From: JAAFHB01 sp963675995
GTDB taxonomy: Bacteria; Bacteroidota; Bacteroidia; Bacteroidales; Prolixibacteraceae
DNA length: 64,000 nt
Assembly (NCBI GenBank): GCA_963675995.2
Contig: CAXXIY010000001.1
Coordinates: forward strand, 2,356,001-2,420,000
Direction: 5' to 3'
Below the pieces are notes generated by a model, which ran no database searches, was not told where the DNA came from, and saw nothing but the letters and a program-made list of their open reading frames with translations. The stretch's first letter is position 1. Every line of letters begins with the position of its first letter. The position numbers were made by a program, and so were the translations under genes. Positions 8,109 through 17,306 of this stretch are shown here, one piece after another.

Positions 8109-10631
8109 TTAATGTTTTAAAGACGATTCCAGCGGCAAAGCCAATTCTGCAGTAAATGCCAGTTCCGGATCGCCGCGTCGTTGCATTGTTTCACAAAGGG
8201 TGCGAAGACTCGGTTTGAGTTTATGTGAACTGGTTTTGCCATTGAGCTCAAGTGTGATCGGTTTCTTAAAATCGATGAGCCGGCTGTCTAATAAAACAGA
8301 TGCTTTAGAAAGATCTGTTTTTGCAGTCAGGTAATTGTCTTTACAGGTGACATTAAAATCCTTCCCTGCTTCCGGTGTCGGTGCGTGCAACCAGAAAAAA
8401 TCATGAATGACCTGATCGCTTAATCGCCATGTGAGCTCTCCCGGAATGGGATTGCGAACATTAGGGTATAAGTCCGCAATTTTGTCCCGGTCAGGAAGTC
8501 CTGAGTGGGGATGACCGGCGATGATTTGAACGGTAACAGGATAAATATCTGTCCGGTCTCCACGTAGCTTTTGAATCTCTTTCTCAAAATCAACGATGTG
8601 TTTGCTGCGTCCGTACATCGTATCTTTACCTCCAACCATTGTGGAAAATGCTGTATTTCTCAATGTGATTGCGGAGGCCCCATCAGCAAGGGCAGCCGCA
8701 CTGGCCTGGATTCCTGCAAAATAGTCAGGCATCTTTGGTCCCATGGCGTAGGCACCATAGCCACCGTGCGAGTAACCCATAATGAACTTTTTGTTTGGAT
8801 CGACATCGCCGAAAAGCATAAACTGGCGAAGCAGATTCTGCATCAGGGGATAGGCATAGCTTGTGTAAAAGCCATTCCAGGTATTGTCGGGGGCACGTAA
8901 CGCTACATAAATATAGCCACCCATTTCGGGATGATCGCGATAATAGATCTGCATGTGTCGCCACTGACTGTCGTTCAATTCCTGAGGGGCGCCGCCGCCA
9001 CCGTGCATGGCAATAAACAGTGGCCAGCCATTTGCCGGTCTTTTGCCTACAGTTTTGACAGTATAAGGACTCACATGTTTTTCAAAGCGGACCCTATTGG
9101 CGTCAAAATTGACTTTAAGCGAATCATGTATCGGCGCCTTCAAATAGGCTTCCCAGGCAATTTTACGTGCAGCTGGTTCATTGTTCCGAAGTAACTTTTC
9201 GAGGCTGCCTGGAAATTTCCATTTTGACTGTTGATCAGGTGTTGCCTTGTAGAATGCAGTGAAAGCTTCCCGTAATTTAGTTTCATCTTTTGCTTTAAAT
9301 GAGCTGATTATCGGCGGTGGGGTATAGGTAGTCCTTGATGTTACAGGAACAGGTGGTATCCCGCCTAAAAAGATGGATAACTTATCTTCTGCAGCAATTC
9401 CTGTCGTATAATACTGATGATATTTTTGGTCTTTCCGTTCCACATCAACGCGATATGTGCGTTGCTTTGGCAGTTGGAAGAAGAGGTGATCGTTCATGTC
9501 TGCTGTATCTCCCTTACTGGTACCATCGAATTTTATATTTTGGTCTGCGGAATCGGTGATCGTCACCTTTGCTGCAACACGATCTCCGACGGGATGGTCG
9601 AAGACATCCAGCATCAGGCGCAGTCCGGGGGCCACCACCGGTTTTGATTTGGAGGTATAACGGTCAGTGACATTGACTGCATTGACAAAATCGACATCCC
9701 TGGCCCATACCATTGGGAAGGTGAGCCCCGTTTTTTTGAAACTGCTTGCATAGATTGCTTTTCGTCGATCATCCTTCACCGCCTGGGAAGCGTTTCCGAC
9801 AAACCACCCACGGTTAAATCCTTCGGGACTCTGCTCCGCGGCGCCAGTAAATAACCAGTCGCCATCCCATACCTCCACCCAGGTGTGGTTGCCGCTTTCA
9901 TTACTCCAAAGCGGTGTTCCAGCCATGCGTGCGGGAATGCCAACGGAGCGGCAGGCATCGACAAGAAGGATCGACAATCCCGTGCAGGTTGCAACACCTG
10001 TCTCCATGGTTTCGAATGGACCCTGGTCTGGCGCCCTGCGTTTCTTCGAATATTTAACTTTCAACAATTTAAACAATTGTTCATTAAGCGCTTTACAGGC
10101 TTCGGACGGTGTTTTGCACCCTTTGATCAGCGGAAGTGAAATCTCCGCCATTTTTTTGCGCCAGTTGTCCCTTGGTTCAGTTACGCTTGCATAGGGAAGG
10201 ATATCATTTAGGAAGATATCAGTTGGAATAGTGACCCCCCAGGGGGCTTCCTGCCATCCTTTATAAGCCATTGTAAGATTATCCAGCAGAAAAGCCGCCG
10301 TAAGCGACTTCAGATCCTGCTCCGGCATATTCTCAATAAGAAACTGAATCCCCTGACGTTGACCCGGATTCGCTTCGTTTAGTGCTTTTACCAGTTCGGG
10401 ACGGTTTGTGCCAGCCTGTACAAGAGCCGATTCAGCTGCATCTGACCACCATCTTCCGGAAGATCTTCCCTGCCTTGTCTGAGCATTGACATTTCCATAA
10501 GAGAGGAGGAACAACGAAAGGATAAGAAGGGTGGCAATTACAATATTGCGCCAAAACAGATCCCCGTTTTGCAATGCTACCGCTTTCGTCGCGGGGGGTG
10601 AATTGAAGGATGGTCTTTTAAATCGGTTCAT
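8109..10631 (-). CDS. Transglutaminase-like domain fused to an alpha/beta-hydrolase (esterase-type) domain, exported
   Basis: The 840-residue protein has a membrane segment at residues 29-48 after a polar N-terminus, so it is exported or inner-membrane anchored. Residues about 190-270 are a transglutaminase-like core with Cys216 (GVATCTGLS), His249 (GNHTWVEVW) and a following Asp at 256 or 258, the usual Cys-His-Asp triad. Residues about 530-750 are an alpha/beta-hydrolase of the PHB-depolymerase/feruloyl-esterase type: AMHGGGG oxyanion region (541-547), Ser621 in GYSHGGYG, and His in GHPHSG (707-709). A beta-sandwich-like linker lies between. Transglutaminase-like folds in bacteria are often cysteine proteases or amidases; the esterase half could remove acyl or phenolic groups from the glycan or open up a glycopeptide. 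The gene is flanked by 100- and 167-bp gaps, so it may be a single transcription unit. Substrates are unknown. Confidence 0.78.
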   Translation of the reverse strand: MNRFKRPSFNSPPATKAVALQNGDLFWRNIVIATLLILSLFLLSYGNVNAQTRQGRSSGRWWSDAAESALVQAGTNRPELVKALNEANPGQRQGIQFLIENMPEQDLKSLTAAFLLDNLTMAYKGWQEAPWGVTIPTDIFLNDILPYASVTEPRDNWRKKMAEISLPLIKGCKTPSEACKALNEQLFKLLKVKYSKKRRAPDQGPFETMETGVATCTGLSILLVDACRSVGIPARMAGTPLWSNESGNHTWVEVWDGDWLFTGAAEQSPEGFNRGWFVGNASQAVKDDRRKAIYASSFKKTGLTFPMVWARDVDFVNAVNVTDRYTSKSKPVVAPGLRLMLDVFDHPVGDRVAAKVTITDSADQNIKFDGTSKGDTADMNDHLFFQLPKQRTYRVDVERKDQKYHQYYTTGIAAEDKLSIFLGGIPPVPVTSRTTYTPPPIISSFKAKDETKLREAFTAFYKATPDQQSKWKFPGSLEKLLRNNEPAARKIAWEAYLKAPIHDSLKVNFDANRVRFEKHVSPYTVKTVGKRPANGWPLFIAMHGGGGAPQELNDSQWRHMQIYYRDHPEMGGYIYVALRAPDNTWNGFYTSYAYPLMQNLLRQFMLFGDVDPNKKFIMGYSHGGYGAYAMGPKMPDYFAGIQASAAALADGASAITLRNTAFSTMVGGKDTMYGRSKHIVDFEKEIQKLRGDRTDIYPVTVQIIAGHPHSGLPDRDKIADLYPNVRNPIPGELTWRLSDQVIHDFFWLHAPTPEAGKDFNVTCKDNYLTAKTDLSKASVLLDSRLIDFKKPITLELNGKTSSHKLKPSLRTLCETMQRRGDPELAFTAELALPLESSLKH

Positions 10632-10732
10632 GTTATTTGTTTTTATTAAAATTTAGAGATGTATTAAAAGAAGAGAAAAACTTTTTATACAACCTCATTA
10701 ATTATAGAATTTGGTATTACCTCAATTTTTTT

Positions 10733-12043
10733 CTAAATCCTTACATTATTCCATGGTTGACGATAGGGTCGGCTCAACAGTCGGCTTGCGGCAGGATTTC
10801 CAAGAATCTCCTCTTTTGCAGGATCCCATTCTATTTTCTGACCCGTAGTCATGGCGATTTCACCTAATAAACCGACTGAGATCGAACGGTGCGCGATTTC
10901 AGCGGGGGCTACAGTCTCACCTCTCGATTTGATACACTCCAGGAAGTTTTCAATATGGTTATCGCTCTTGTAGAGGTGGATTTCGTTTTCACCGATCTGC
11001 TCGTTCAGGATTTTAAGATCAGATGCCCTAATGCCGCCCCGGCTGACACGAATCCAACCTTTATCTCCATACCACGTGACACTGATTCCCTTTCCTAACC
11101 GGGCTTCATTAGCTACCCGCATCCTGATCCCGTTGGCATATTTGCAGTTAAAATCGTATTCGAAAGGGACATTATAAAGACCATCCAGCGGATAAACCCC
11201 TCTGCCTGAAATTTCAACAGGGCCGGAGCGTTCCAGTCCGAGTCCCCACTGGGCGATATCGATATGGTGACCAGCCCAGTCGGTCAGCTGACCTCCGGAA
11301 TAGTCAAGTATCCAGCGCCAGTCGCCGTGACAAACTCCCCGGAAGGGTACATTGGGCGCTGGTCCGAGCCACATCTCCCAATTCAGTCCCGCAGGTACAT
11401 CCATAACAGGTGGAGTGCCAATTCCTTTGGGTCCATCAGGTAACCCTACTTCAACATGTGTAATTTTCCCGGCCCGGCCATTGATGGCCAGTTCTGCCCC
11501 GCGCCTGAAATGTTCGACCGACCGTTGCCAGCTTCCGGTTTGCCAGACGACTTTATTTTTTTTCACTGCTTTTACGATCGCCTGGCTGTCGTGAATGGTA
11601 CGTGCCAGCGGCTTTTCGCCATAAATGTCAAGCTTTTTATTCGCAGCAGCACAATAGATCAGACCATGCCAGTGATCCGGAAGTGCGATAGATACCGCAT
11701 CGAGTCTCTCCTTTTCCAGAATCTCCCGGTAATCGCCATAAGTCCGGCAATCACCGTTTTTGTTAACCTCATCAATCAGTCCTTTCGCTTTCGCAGAGTG
11801 GTTGGTATCCACATCACAAACAGCCACAAACTGCAGCTCCTTCACACGAGTCAGAAAGTCTCTCAGGTTATTGGTTCCCTGTCCACCTAAACCGATTGCA
11901 CCCATGACGATCCTGTCCGATGGCGGAAGCTTACCACCCATTCCTAACGCAGTTGATGGGATTATTTGAGGAAGAATCATTGCACCGGTTGTTATGACAG
12001 ATGTATGTTTCAGAAAATCTCGTCTGTTTGAATTCTTTCGCAT
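10733..12043 (-). CDS. Tat-exported Gfo/Idh/MocA oxidoreductase (copy B)
   Basis: This is a 436-residue paralogue of the proteins at 954-2264 and 15978-17294, alignable almost without gaps. It has a Tat motif NRRDFLK (6-12), the nucleotide loop GAIGLGGQG (48-56), GEKPLA with EKP at 143-145, and DWAGHHIDIAQW. Differences from copies A and C cluster in the substrate region: GDWRWILDY replaces NWRWILDY, and there is a distinct LGKGISVTWYG stretch. This hints that each copy handles a different sugar or ring position (inference). It sits 92 bp after the GHL10 gene, in the same orientation, and before a 100-bp gap leading to the transglutaminase-esterase gene. Cofactor is expected to be NAD(P), carried tightly bound through the Tat system. 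Confidence 0.88.
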   Translation of the reverse strand: MRKNSNRRDFLKHTSVITTGAMILPQIIPSTALGMGGKLPPSDRIVMGAIGLGGQGTNNLRDFLTRVKELQFVAVCDVDTNHSAKAKGLIDEVNKNGDCRTYGDYREILEKERLDAVSIALPDHWHGLIYCAAANKKLDIYGEKPLARTIHDSQAIVKAVKKNKVVWQTGSWQRSVEHFRRGAELAINGRAGKITHVEVGLPDGPKGIGTPPVMDVPAGLNWEMWLGPAPNVPFRGVCHGDWRWILDYSGGQLTDWAGHHIDIAQWGLGLERSGPVEISGRGVYPLDGLYNVPFEYDFNCKYANGIRMRVANEARLGKGISVTWYGDKGWIRVSRGGIRASDLKILNEQIGENEIHLYKSDNHIENFLECIKSRGETVAPAEIAHRSISVGLLGEIAMTTGQKIEWDPAKEEILGNPAASRLLSRPYRQPWNNVRI

Positions 12044-12135
12044 TTTGATATATCGGTGCGCAGCACCTTTTGTTCATATTTAGTCCTTTATTATTCTACA
12101 GCTATCAGCAGTGCCAAGCACCTTAAAAGGAACGC

Positions 12136-13257
12136 TTATTTCTTGTTATATAGTTCGTTATATTTTCTGATGATAGCCAGATGTTTATCTTTTAGGGCGT
12201 TGGATTCGAAGAATGCGATTCCCCTTGCACCGTTATCGTGTGCCTGTCGGATGGCTTCCTCAAAATCGTCCATATTATTGCCATAGTCACCGACAGAAAC
12301 ACCTGTAAAAAGCTCTTGTCCGGGTTTCATATCCCTCACACCCTCATGGGTCGCAAATCCGACCCATTGCATATTTCCCTGATGGTCTTTTTTATAAACC
12401 ATCGGGAAAAACAGATCAAGGCTCCAGTGACTCCAGTCTTGTTTAACGTATTCGCGTGCCAGTTGGGGAAATGGGAAGACAGCAGCTGATGCCATTGTCC
12501 CAGCCTCATGACAAATCTGTACACACTCCTCAACAAGCGATGTAATGGCGTTCATACGAAATTGTTTCCAGGCTGCATTCTCCTCTTTGTCGGGCAGATC
12601 CAAGGGGTCTGTACCGAATTTATCCTTGAATTCCTTTCTGGCGATGGGGTGGTAATCGAAATCGTATTCAGCCAACAGCCTGTCCTGCAACAGGGGTCCA
12701 CCGTTGTGCTTATAGTGTGTTTGCAGTTCAGCCCCAAGCAGGACATCAACGTAACGGATGTAATCGAAATGAACCGAAGCGAGCCCTTTTATTTTTGCAA
12801 TCTCCCTAACACCGTTTTTGATGTACTCACGCGCGCCGGGGGAGAAGGGACTCAAAAAATTGTAATATCCCACGTAGGGGTGAAAATCGCGGCAGCTTTG
12901 TCCAAGCCTGTTCACGGAGTACCAGTCGGGATGTTCCCTGCACTCCTTACTCCCACCCACGTTCATCATCCAGTGCCAGGAGTGTATTCTAACTCCGCAC
13001 TGGTTTCCTGTTCTAATCAGCTCTTTTAATTTATCGGCGCCAACTCCGGGGAGCAAATCGGTAATACCGGCATTTGCCAGCACTTTCATTCTTGCGAGCT
13101 GATCCTCCTGTGTTCCTCCACCCACGCCACCCCAGGCAGCAAAATAGAATTTTTTGTCCGAATAGGTTTTACCGCTTGCCACCTTTGGGCTTTTAGCGGT
13201 TGCGAGCAGCGCTCCCATGGCGGCAATAAAAATTATTAAAATCTTTATCATTCTCAT
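12136..13257 (-). CDS. GHL10-type (DUF187-like) glycoside hydrolase-like protein
   Basis: The 373-residue protein has a signal peptide (residues 1-20) followed by a TIM-barrel of the glycosyl-hydrolase-like 10 group. Diagnostic segments are WHWMMNVGG (95-103), NFLSPFSPGAREY (133-145), SVHFDYIRY (161-169, with Asp165 in the catalytic-loop position) and an LFFPMVYK strand. GHL10 proteins are mostly uncharacterised; some relatives act on peptidoglycan or plant glycans. It is shorter than many relatives, which carry extra C-terminal modules. A 229-bp gap upstream (13258-13486) contains only weak AT-rich inverted repeats (for example 13306-13320), so this gene may have its own promoter. Cleavage specificity cannot be deduced. 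Confidence 0.7.
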   Translation of the reverse strand: MRMIKILIIFIAAMGALLATAKSPKVASGKTYSDKKFYFAAWGGVGGGTQEDQLARMKVLANAGITDLLPGVGADKLKELIRTGNQCGVRIHSWHWMMNVGGSKECREHPDWYSVNRLGQSCRDFHPYVGYYNFLSPFSPGAREYIKNGVREIAKIKGLASVHFDYIRYVDVLLGAELQTHYKHNGGPLLQDRLLAEYDFDYHPIARKEFKDKFGTDPLDLPDKEENAAWKQFRMNAITSLVEECVQICHEAGTMASAAVFPFPQLAREYVKQDWSHWSLDLFFPMVYKKDHQGNMQWVGFATHEGVRDMKPGQELFTGVSVGDYGNNMDDFEEAIRQAHDNGARGIAFFESNALKDKHLAIIRKYNELYNKK

Positions 13258-13486
13258 TTCAGATCATTTAGAATTTAACCATTTCGTGGTTGATCATATT
13301 TATTGTAAGTTATAAACTTAAGCATATCGTTATCCGCAACTGGCTACTGGCAGAACTTTGCGACCGATAATTTTTTAAGAATTTGACATCAAAAAGAGTC
13401 AATAATTTGATAATGAGGTTGAAGTCAGTGGAAAGCAGTTAATCGCCAGTTGTTGACTCTACCGTGTAATTTGCTTATGCATTGCA

Positions 13487-14584
13487 TTATCGTATATTTT
13501 TTTCGATTTTAGTCACAACCTCCTTATCATCGATAGCGTATTTATCGCCGTTTACTGTATTTGTAATCAGTATGTAGAATCCGAAAAGGGAGGGTTGCAG
13601 CTCCGCTTTCATGGTGATTCCCCGTACCGTGATTGTATCGTCTCCTATCAGTTCCCTGATGGTTTTTGCCTCCATCTTCTCTCTTTTTGTGCGGAAGAGA
13701 TAAAAAAGTGCCTGTAAAACCGGCTCTTCTTCCGGGCGTTTAAATTCTGGGGGACCATACGTTTTATCCGATAATTGAAGGTATCCCCAAAATTCAGGCT
13801 CATGTAACTGAACTACGCGCATTGGTGACCAGGTCCAGTTCTCTTCTTTTAGCGTCTCCCCATTGGGACCCTGTTTCCGCATATATTTTCCTTCAGGAGT
13901 AACAATATGTTGCCATTCAACCCTTGAGAAGTTAAGTCTCCAGGTATCGCCATCCCTCTGGGGTCTTTTTCTTCCCAGTTCCTTCAATGCGTTCCATGGG
14001 AAGGCAAGTTCGACATTCCACCCTTTGTCGGTATCGTTTGGATTATTGAGTGAGCCATTAATATGAACACCCACTATCATCTCTCTCATATCCCAGCTAA
14101 CCATGTAATTTGCACCTGACCGATAAGGTCTCATGAAGAAAAGGTCCCAGACTGTCCCCTGTGCATTCATCTCAAACTCTCCATAAGTTGGGGTTAATGC
14201 CGAAGGTTTAATAAACATCTCGAAATCATTCTCAAGATAAATTGTCGCGTCCCTCCTTTTTTCATAGCCCCATACATGAGGTTCTTCAATTTCTGCATAG
14301 ACATAGAGGAATTTTTCATCCCACAACATTTTCATCCTGGTTTGGAAGCGCGGTTTGGGATTTTTAGCTCCTAAGATGTCGTTAAATGGCTCGCTCCAAG
14401 GAGCATTATCCCAAGCTTTTTCAGGTATTCCGTCAATCACCAACGGTTGTTGGGCTTTACAGGCAACATATCCACGGGGTGAATTATAGTCCCATACTAT
14501 CTGAGCAACGACCATATTGCCTGAACATCCCAGTATAATGCTTATAATAAGTATGTTCAGGTAATTCATCTTTTGTTTAATCAT
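13487..14584 (-). CDS. CBM9-like carbohydrate-binding protein
   Basis: The 365-residue protein has an N-terminal signal that could be lipoprotein type (IILGC, Cys19) or be cleaved after VVAQ. The next ~200 residues match the family-9-like carbohydrate-binding (DOMON-related) fold: an opening with LVIDGIPEKAWDNAPW, LWDEKFLYVYAEIEEPHVW, then LENDFEMFI, EMNAQGTVWD and GWNVELAFPWNAL. Such proteins bind sugars or substrate ends without catalysis, or accompany enzymes in PULs. The C-terminal third, with a KTIRELIGDD stretch, is not recognised. It is monocistronic-looking, with 169- and 229-bp gaps on its two sides. A surface or periplasmic glycan-binding role is inferred. Confidence 0.75.
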   Translation of the reverse strand: MIKQKMNYLNILIISIILGCSGNMVVAQIVWDYNSPRGYVACKAQQPLVIDGIPEKAWDNAPWSEPFNDILGAKNPKPRFQTRMKMLWDEKFLYVYAEIEEPHVWGYEKRRDATIYLENDFEMFIKPSALTPTYGEFEMNAQGTVWDLFFMRPYRSGANYMVSWDMREMIVGVHINGSLNNPNDTDKGWNVELAFPWNALKELGRKRPQRDGDTWRLNFSRVEWQHIVTPEGKYMRKQGPNGETLKEENWTWSPMRVVQLHEPEFWGYLQLSDKTYGPPEFKRPEEEPVLQALFYLFRTKREKMEAKTIRELIGDDTITVRGITMKAELQPSLFGFYILITNTVNGDKYAIDDKEVVTKIEKNIR

Positions 14585-14753
14585 TTATTTATTCCGAATT
14601 GTGGTTCTCCTTCATAATCTATCAAGCGTTGAAAATAAGGAAAATCCGGGCTTTTTCCAAATCATCAAAGATATGTGCCGATAACTATTTTACCGGACAT
14701 ACCTTTGATCAGTTTTGAATGTCTGTTTATTTGAATAGTAACTTTACTAATTA

Positions 14754-15965
14754 TTATTTTGCTGGTTGCAGACGTGCCAAAGCAAAATCGGCTGCATCTT
14801 TTAACTCAGGATTTTTTGCCAGTTCCTTGATGACTGGGATACTTAAGTCGGAGCCCATCCAGCTGATTTCATGCATCAGTAATATTTTGGCTTCAACTGT
14901 TGCCTCTTTGTTTTCGAGCACTTTGATCATCAGTTTCTCAAATTTCTGAAGCGCTTCGGGTGTTGTTGCCTCATTACGGATACGGCTCTGGAGATCGACG
15001 AAATACTTCGTGCTTTTGGTGATGTCGTAATTCACAATTTTAGCCAGATCGTCATCGAGTGTTAACTCCTTAAAACCGGTCCTTAAAGATACTCCTGCAG
15101 CATTCGGGAAGTCATAAGGGATTTTCTGTGTCACTTTTCCGGAGGCGGCCCATTCGGCACCCCTTTGGAAGGTGACGATAAATCCGACGCATTCCATTGC
15201 AGGACCACCCCCTTCGTCGGCGTGACCAAGAACGGTATGGAAAATACGCCCTTTCCCGTAACTAATCGTCATGAGCATTGGCTCGTGTCGGCCAGAGCCA
15301 CCTGCATTTTTTTGGGACATCGCGGTAGCAAGGATCTCCATATTTTTGGCAGGACCCCTTAGCTCACTGTAACATTCGTCACTTCCATGCATCCATCGCG
15401 TAGGTAAACCTTTGGTGATGGGATGGTCTGTGTTACGCATCCTTACTTCAAATGGCTGCCTTTTGCCATGTGATCCGCCTCTTCCGGCAGTGGTGTCAAT
15501 CACCATTTTATCATTATTGTAGTAGACATAGGGACCGTCTTTTTCAGTCCTGCCTCCCCATCCGCCTAATCCGATCATCAGATTAAATTCTTTCCATTCG
15601 GGGAAAGTATTATCACCGGCATGATAAATCACCACACCACCACCGTTGCTGACATAATCGACGAAGGCTTTTTTAGTTTTTTCTGACCATGCTTTTCCGT
15701 TGTAGTCGATTACCACAACATTATATTTGGAAAAATTTGGTTCAAACGTATTCATATCTCCTTTATTATCAGGAGTGATAGCGATGTCGGCGCTAAACAG
15801 ACCTGTTTGCTCGAGGAGTTGCTTAAGTACAGGAGAGCTGGCTTTCCAGTTGTGATTGTTTTGTCCGGTAACAATCAGCGCTTTATACTCGGCGCCCATT
15901 TTACATGCATTAAACAGGGCAACTAATCCGGCAAAAACTAAGACTAAAAGATATTGTTTTCTCAT
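14754..15965 (-). CDS. ThuA domain lipoprotein
   Basis: The 403-residue protein has a lipoprotein signal (ALFNAC, Cys21) and a ThuA/glutamine-amidotransferase-like domain over roughly residues 25-270: KALIVTGQNNHNW, VVVIDYNGKAW, NGGGVVIYHAGDN, DHPITKG and a GKGRIFHTVLGH strand. A helical tail of HEAT-like character follows (residues 300-403). ThuA was named from the alpha-proteobacterial trehalose-utilisation locus, where it acts with the ThuB dehydrogenase on 3-keto-disaccharides. Here it lies 12 bp downstream of oxidoreductase copy C, the same kind of ThuA/Gfo-Idh pairing. This supports an oxidative sugar-processing role (inference from family and context). The canonical nucleophile elbow of amidotransferases is not obvious. 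Confidence 0.83.
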   Translation of the reverse strand: MRKQYLLVLVFAGLVALFNACKMGAEYKALIVTGQNNHNWKASSPVLKQLLEQTGLFSADIAITPDNKGDMNTFEPNFSKYNVVVIDYNGKAWSEKTKKAFVDYVSNGGGVVIYHAGDNTFPEWKEFNLMIGLGGWGGRTEKDGPYVYYNNDKMVIDTTAGRGGSHGKRQPFEVRMRNTDHPITKGLPTRWMHGSDECYSELRGPAKNMEILATAMSQKNAGGSGRHEPMLMTISYGKGRIFHTVLGHADEGGGPAMECVGFIVTFQRGAEWAASGKVTQKIPYDFPNAAGVSLRTGFKELTLDDDLAKIVNYDITKSTKYFVDLQSRIRNEATTPEALQKFEKLMIKVLENKEATVEAKILLMHEISWMGSDLSIPVIKELAKNPELKDAADFALARLQPAK

Positions 15966-15977
15966 TTTGAGTTTAAA

Positions 15978-17294
15978 TTAAATTGTTGGTAAATTCCATG
16001 GTTGACGATAGGGGCGGGTCAGTAACCGGCTTGCGATTGGATTGCCGATAATTTCTTCTTTTGCAGGATCCCATTGGATTTTCTGTCCTGTTGTCATTGC
16101 GATTTCACCTAATAAACCTACGGATATAGAGCGGTGTGCAATCTCGACAGGGGCAATTGTTTCCTCTCTTGATTTAACGCAATCGAGGAAATTTCCCCAA
16201 TGGTTAGTTGGAGTTTTGTAAGTATGGAACTCGTTTTCACCGATCACCTCGTCGAGGATTTTAGGATCCGAAGCCACCAATCTGCCACGGTCAACGTTGA
16301 TCCACCCTTTTTCCCCAAACCAGGTAGCGCCACCCCATTTTTTGGGCAACTGTGAAGAATTGGCCACTCTCATTTCAATACCATTGGCATATTTACAGTT
16401 GAAATCGTATTCTACTGGAACGTTATAAAGTCCTTCTCTGGGGTAAACTCCTTTGCCGGAAATCTCAACCGGGCCTGAGCGCTCCATTCCAAGTCCCCAT
16501 TGGGCGATATCGATATGGTGACCTGCCCAGTCGGTGAGTTGACCTCCTGAATAATCGAGGATCCAGCGCCAGTTCCAGTGACTGATTCCCCGAAAGGGGA
16601 CTTTAGGTGCAGGACCGAGCCACATCTCCCAGTTTAATTCGGCAGGAACTTCCATAACTGGAGGTGTACCGACACCTCTGCCACCATCAGGCAAACCAAC
16701 TTCAACGCGAATAATTTTTCCAATTCTTCCGTTACGGACCAGTTCGACCGCTTTTCTGAAATTTTCACCCGATCTCTGCCAACTACCCGTCTGCCATACG
16801 ATGTTGTTTTTCTTTGCCGCACTAACAATTGCCCTGCCGTCGTAAATGGTACGGGCCAGTGGCTTTTCACCATAAATGTCGAGTTTTTTATTGGCGGCTG
16901 CTGAATAAATCAGACCGTGCCAATGATCAGGCAAAGCGATACAAACTGCATTTAGTTTCTCCTTTTCAAGGAATTCGCGGTAATCTCCGTAGGTACGGCA
17001 GTCGGTGTTTTTGTTGGCCTCGTCAATGAGTTTCTTTGCATTTTCTGCATGTTTGGAGTCCACGTCGCAGACCGCAACAAATTGTACTTCTTTAATATGC
17101 TCAAGGAATGTCCGCATATTGCCCGTTCCCTGGGAACCAACACCTATTGCTCCCATTAGGATACGGTCACTTGGGGGAAGTTTTCCTCCCATCCCCATCG
17201 CAGTTGAGGGAATAATCTGCGGCAGGATCATCGCTCCTGTTGCTACTGCAGCCGATCGTTTCAGAAAATCTCTTCTTGTAGATTTGTCAATCAT
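15978..17294 (-). CDS. Tat-exported Gfo/Idh/MocA oxidoreductase (copy C)
   Basis: The third close paralogue, 438 residues, has a Tat motif TRRDFLK (6-12), the nucleotide-binding loop GAIGVGSQG (48-56), EKP at 143-145 and the DWAGHHIDIAQWG motif. It is closest to copy A (954-2264) in the signal and in the SSQLPKKWGGATWFGEKGW-type region. The gene is 12 bp downstream of a GH2 gene and 12 bp upstream of the ThuA gene, so GH2, oxidoreductase and ThuA are almost certainly made together. Expected reaction: NAD(P)-linked oxidation or reduction of a sugar or glycoside in the periplasm, perhaps producing 3-keto products for ThuA-linked processing (inference). Confidence 0.88.
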   Translation of the reverse strand: MIDKSTRRDFLKRSAAVATGAMILPQIIPSTAMGMGGKLPPSDRILMGAIGVGSQGTGNMRTFLEHIKEVQFVAVCDVDSKHAENAKKLIDEANKNTDCRTYGDYREFLEKEKLNAVCIALPDHWHGLIYSAAANKKLDIYGEKPLARTIYDGRAIVSAAKKNNIVWQTGSWQRSGENFRKAVELVRNGRIGKIIRVEVGLPDGGRGVGTPPVMEVPAELNWEMWLGPAPKVPFRGISHWNWRWILDYSGGQLTDWAGHHIDIAQWGLGMERSGPVEISGKGVYPREGLYNVPVEYDFNCKYANGIEMRVANSSQLPKKWGGATWFGEKGWINVDRGRLVASDPKILDEVIGENEFHTYKTPTNHWGNFLDCVKSREETIAPVEIAHRSISVGLLGEIAMTTGQKIQWDPAKEEIIGNPIASRLLTRPYRQPWNLPTI

Positions 17295-17306
17295 CCTTTT
17301 TAATTT

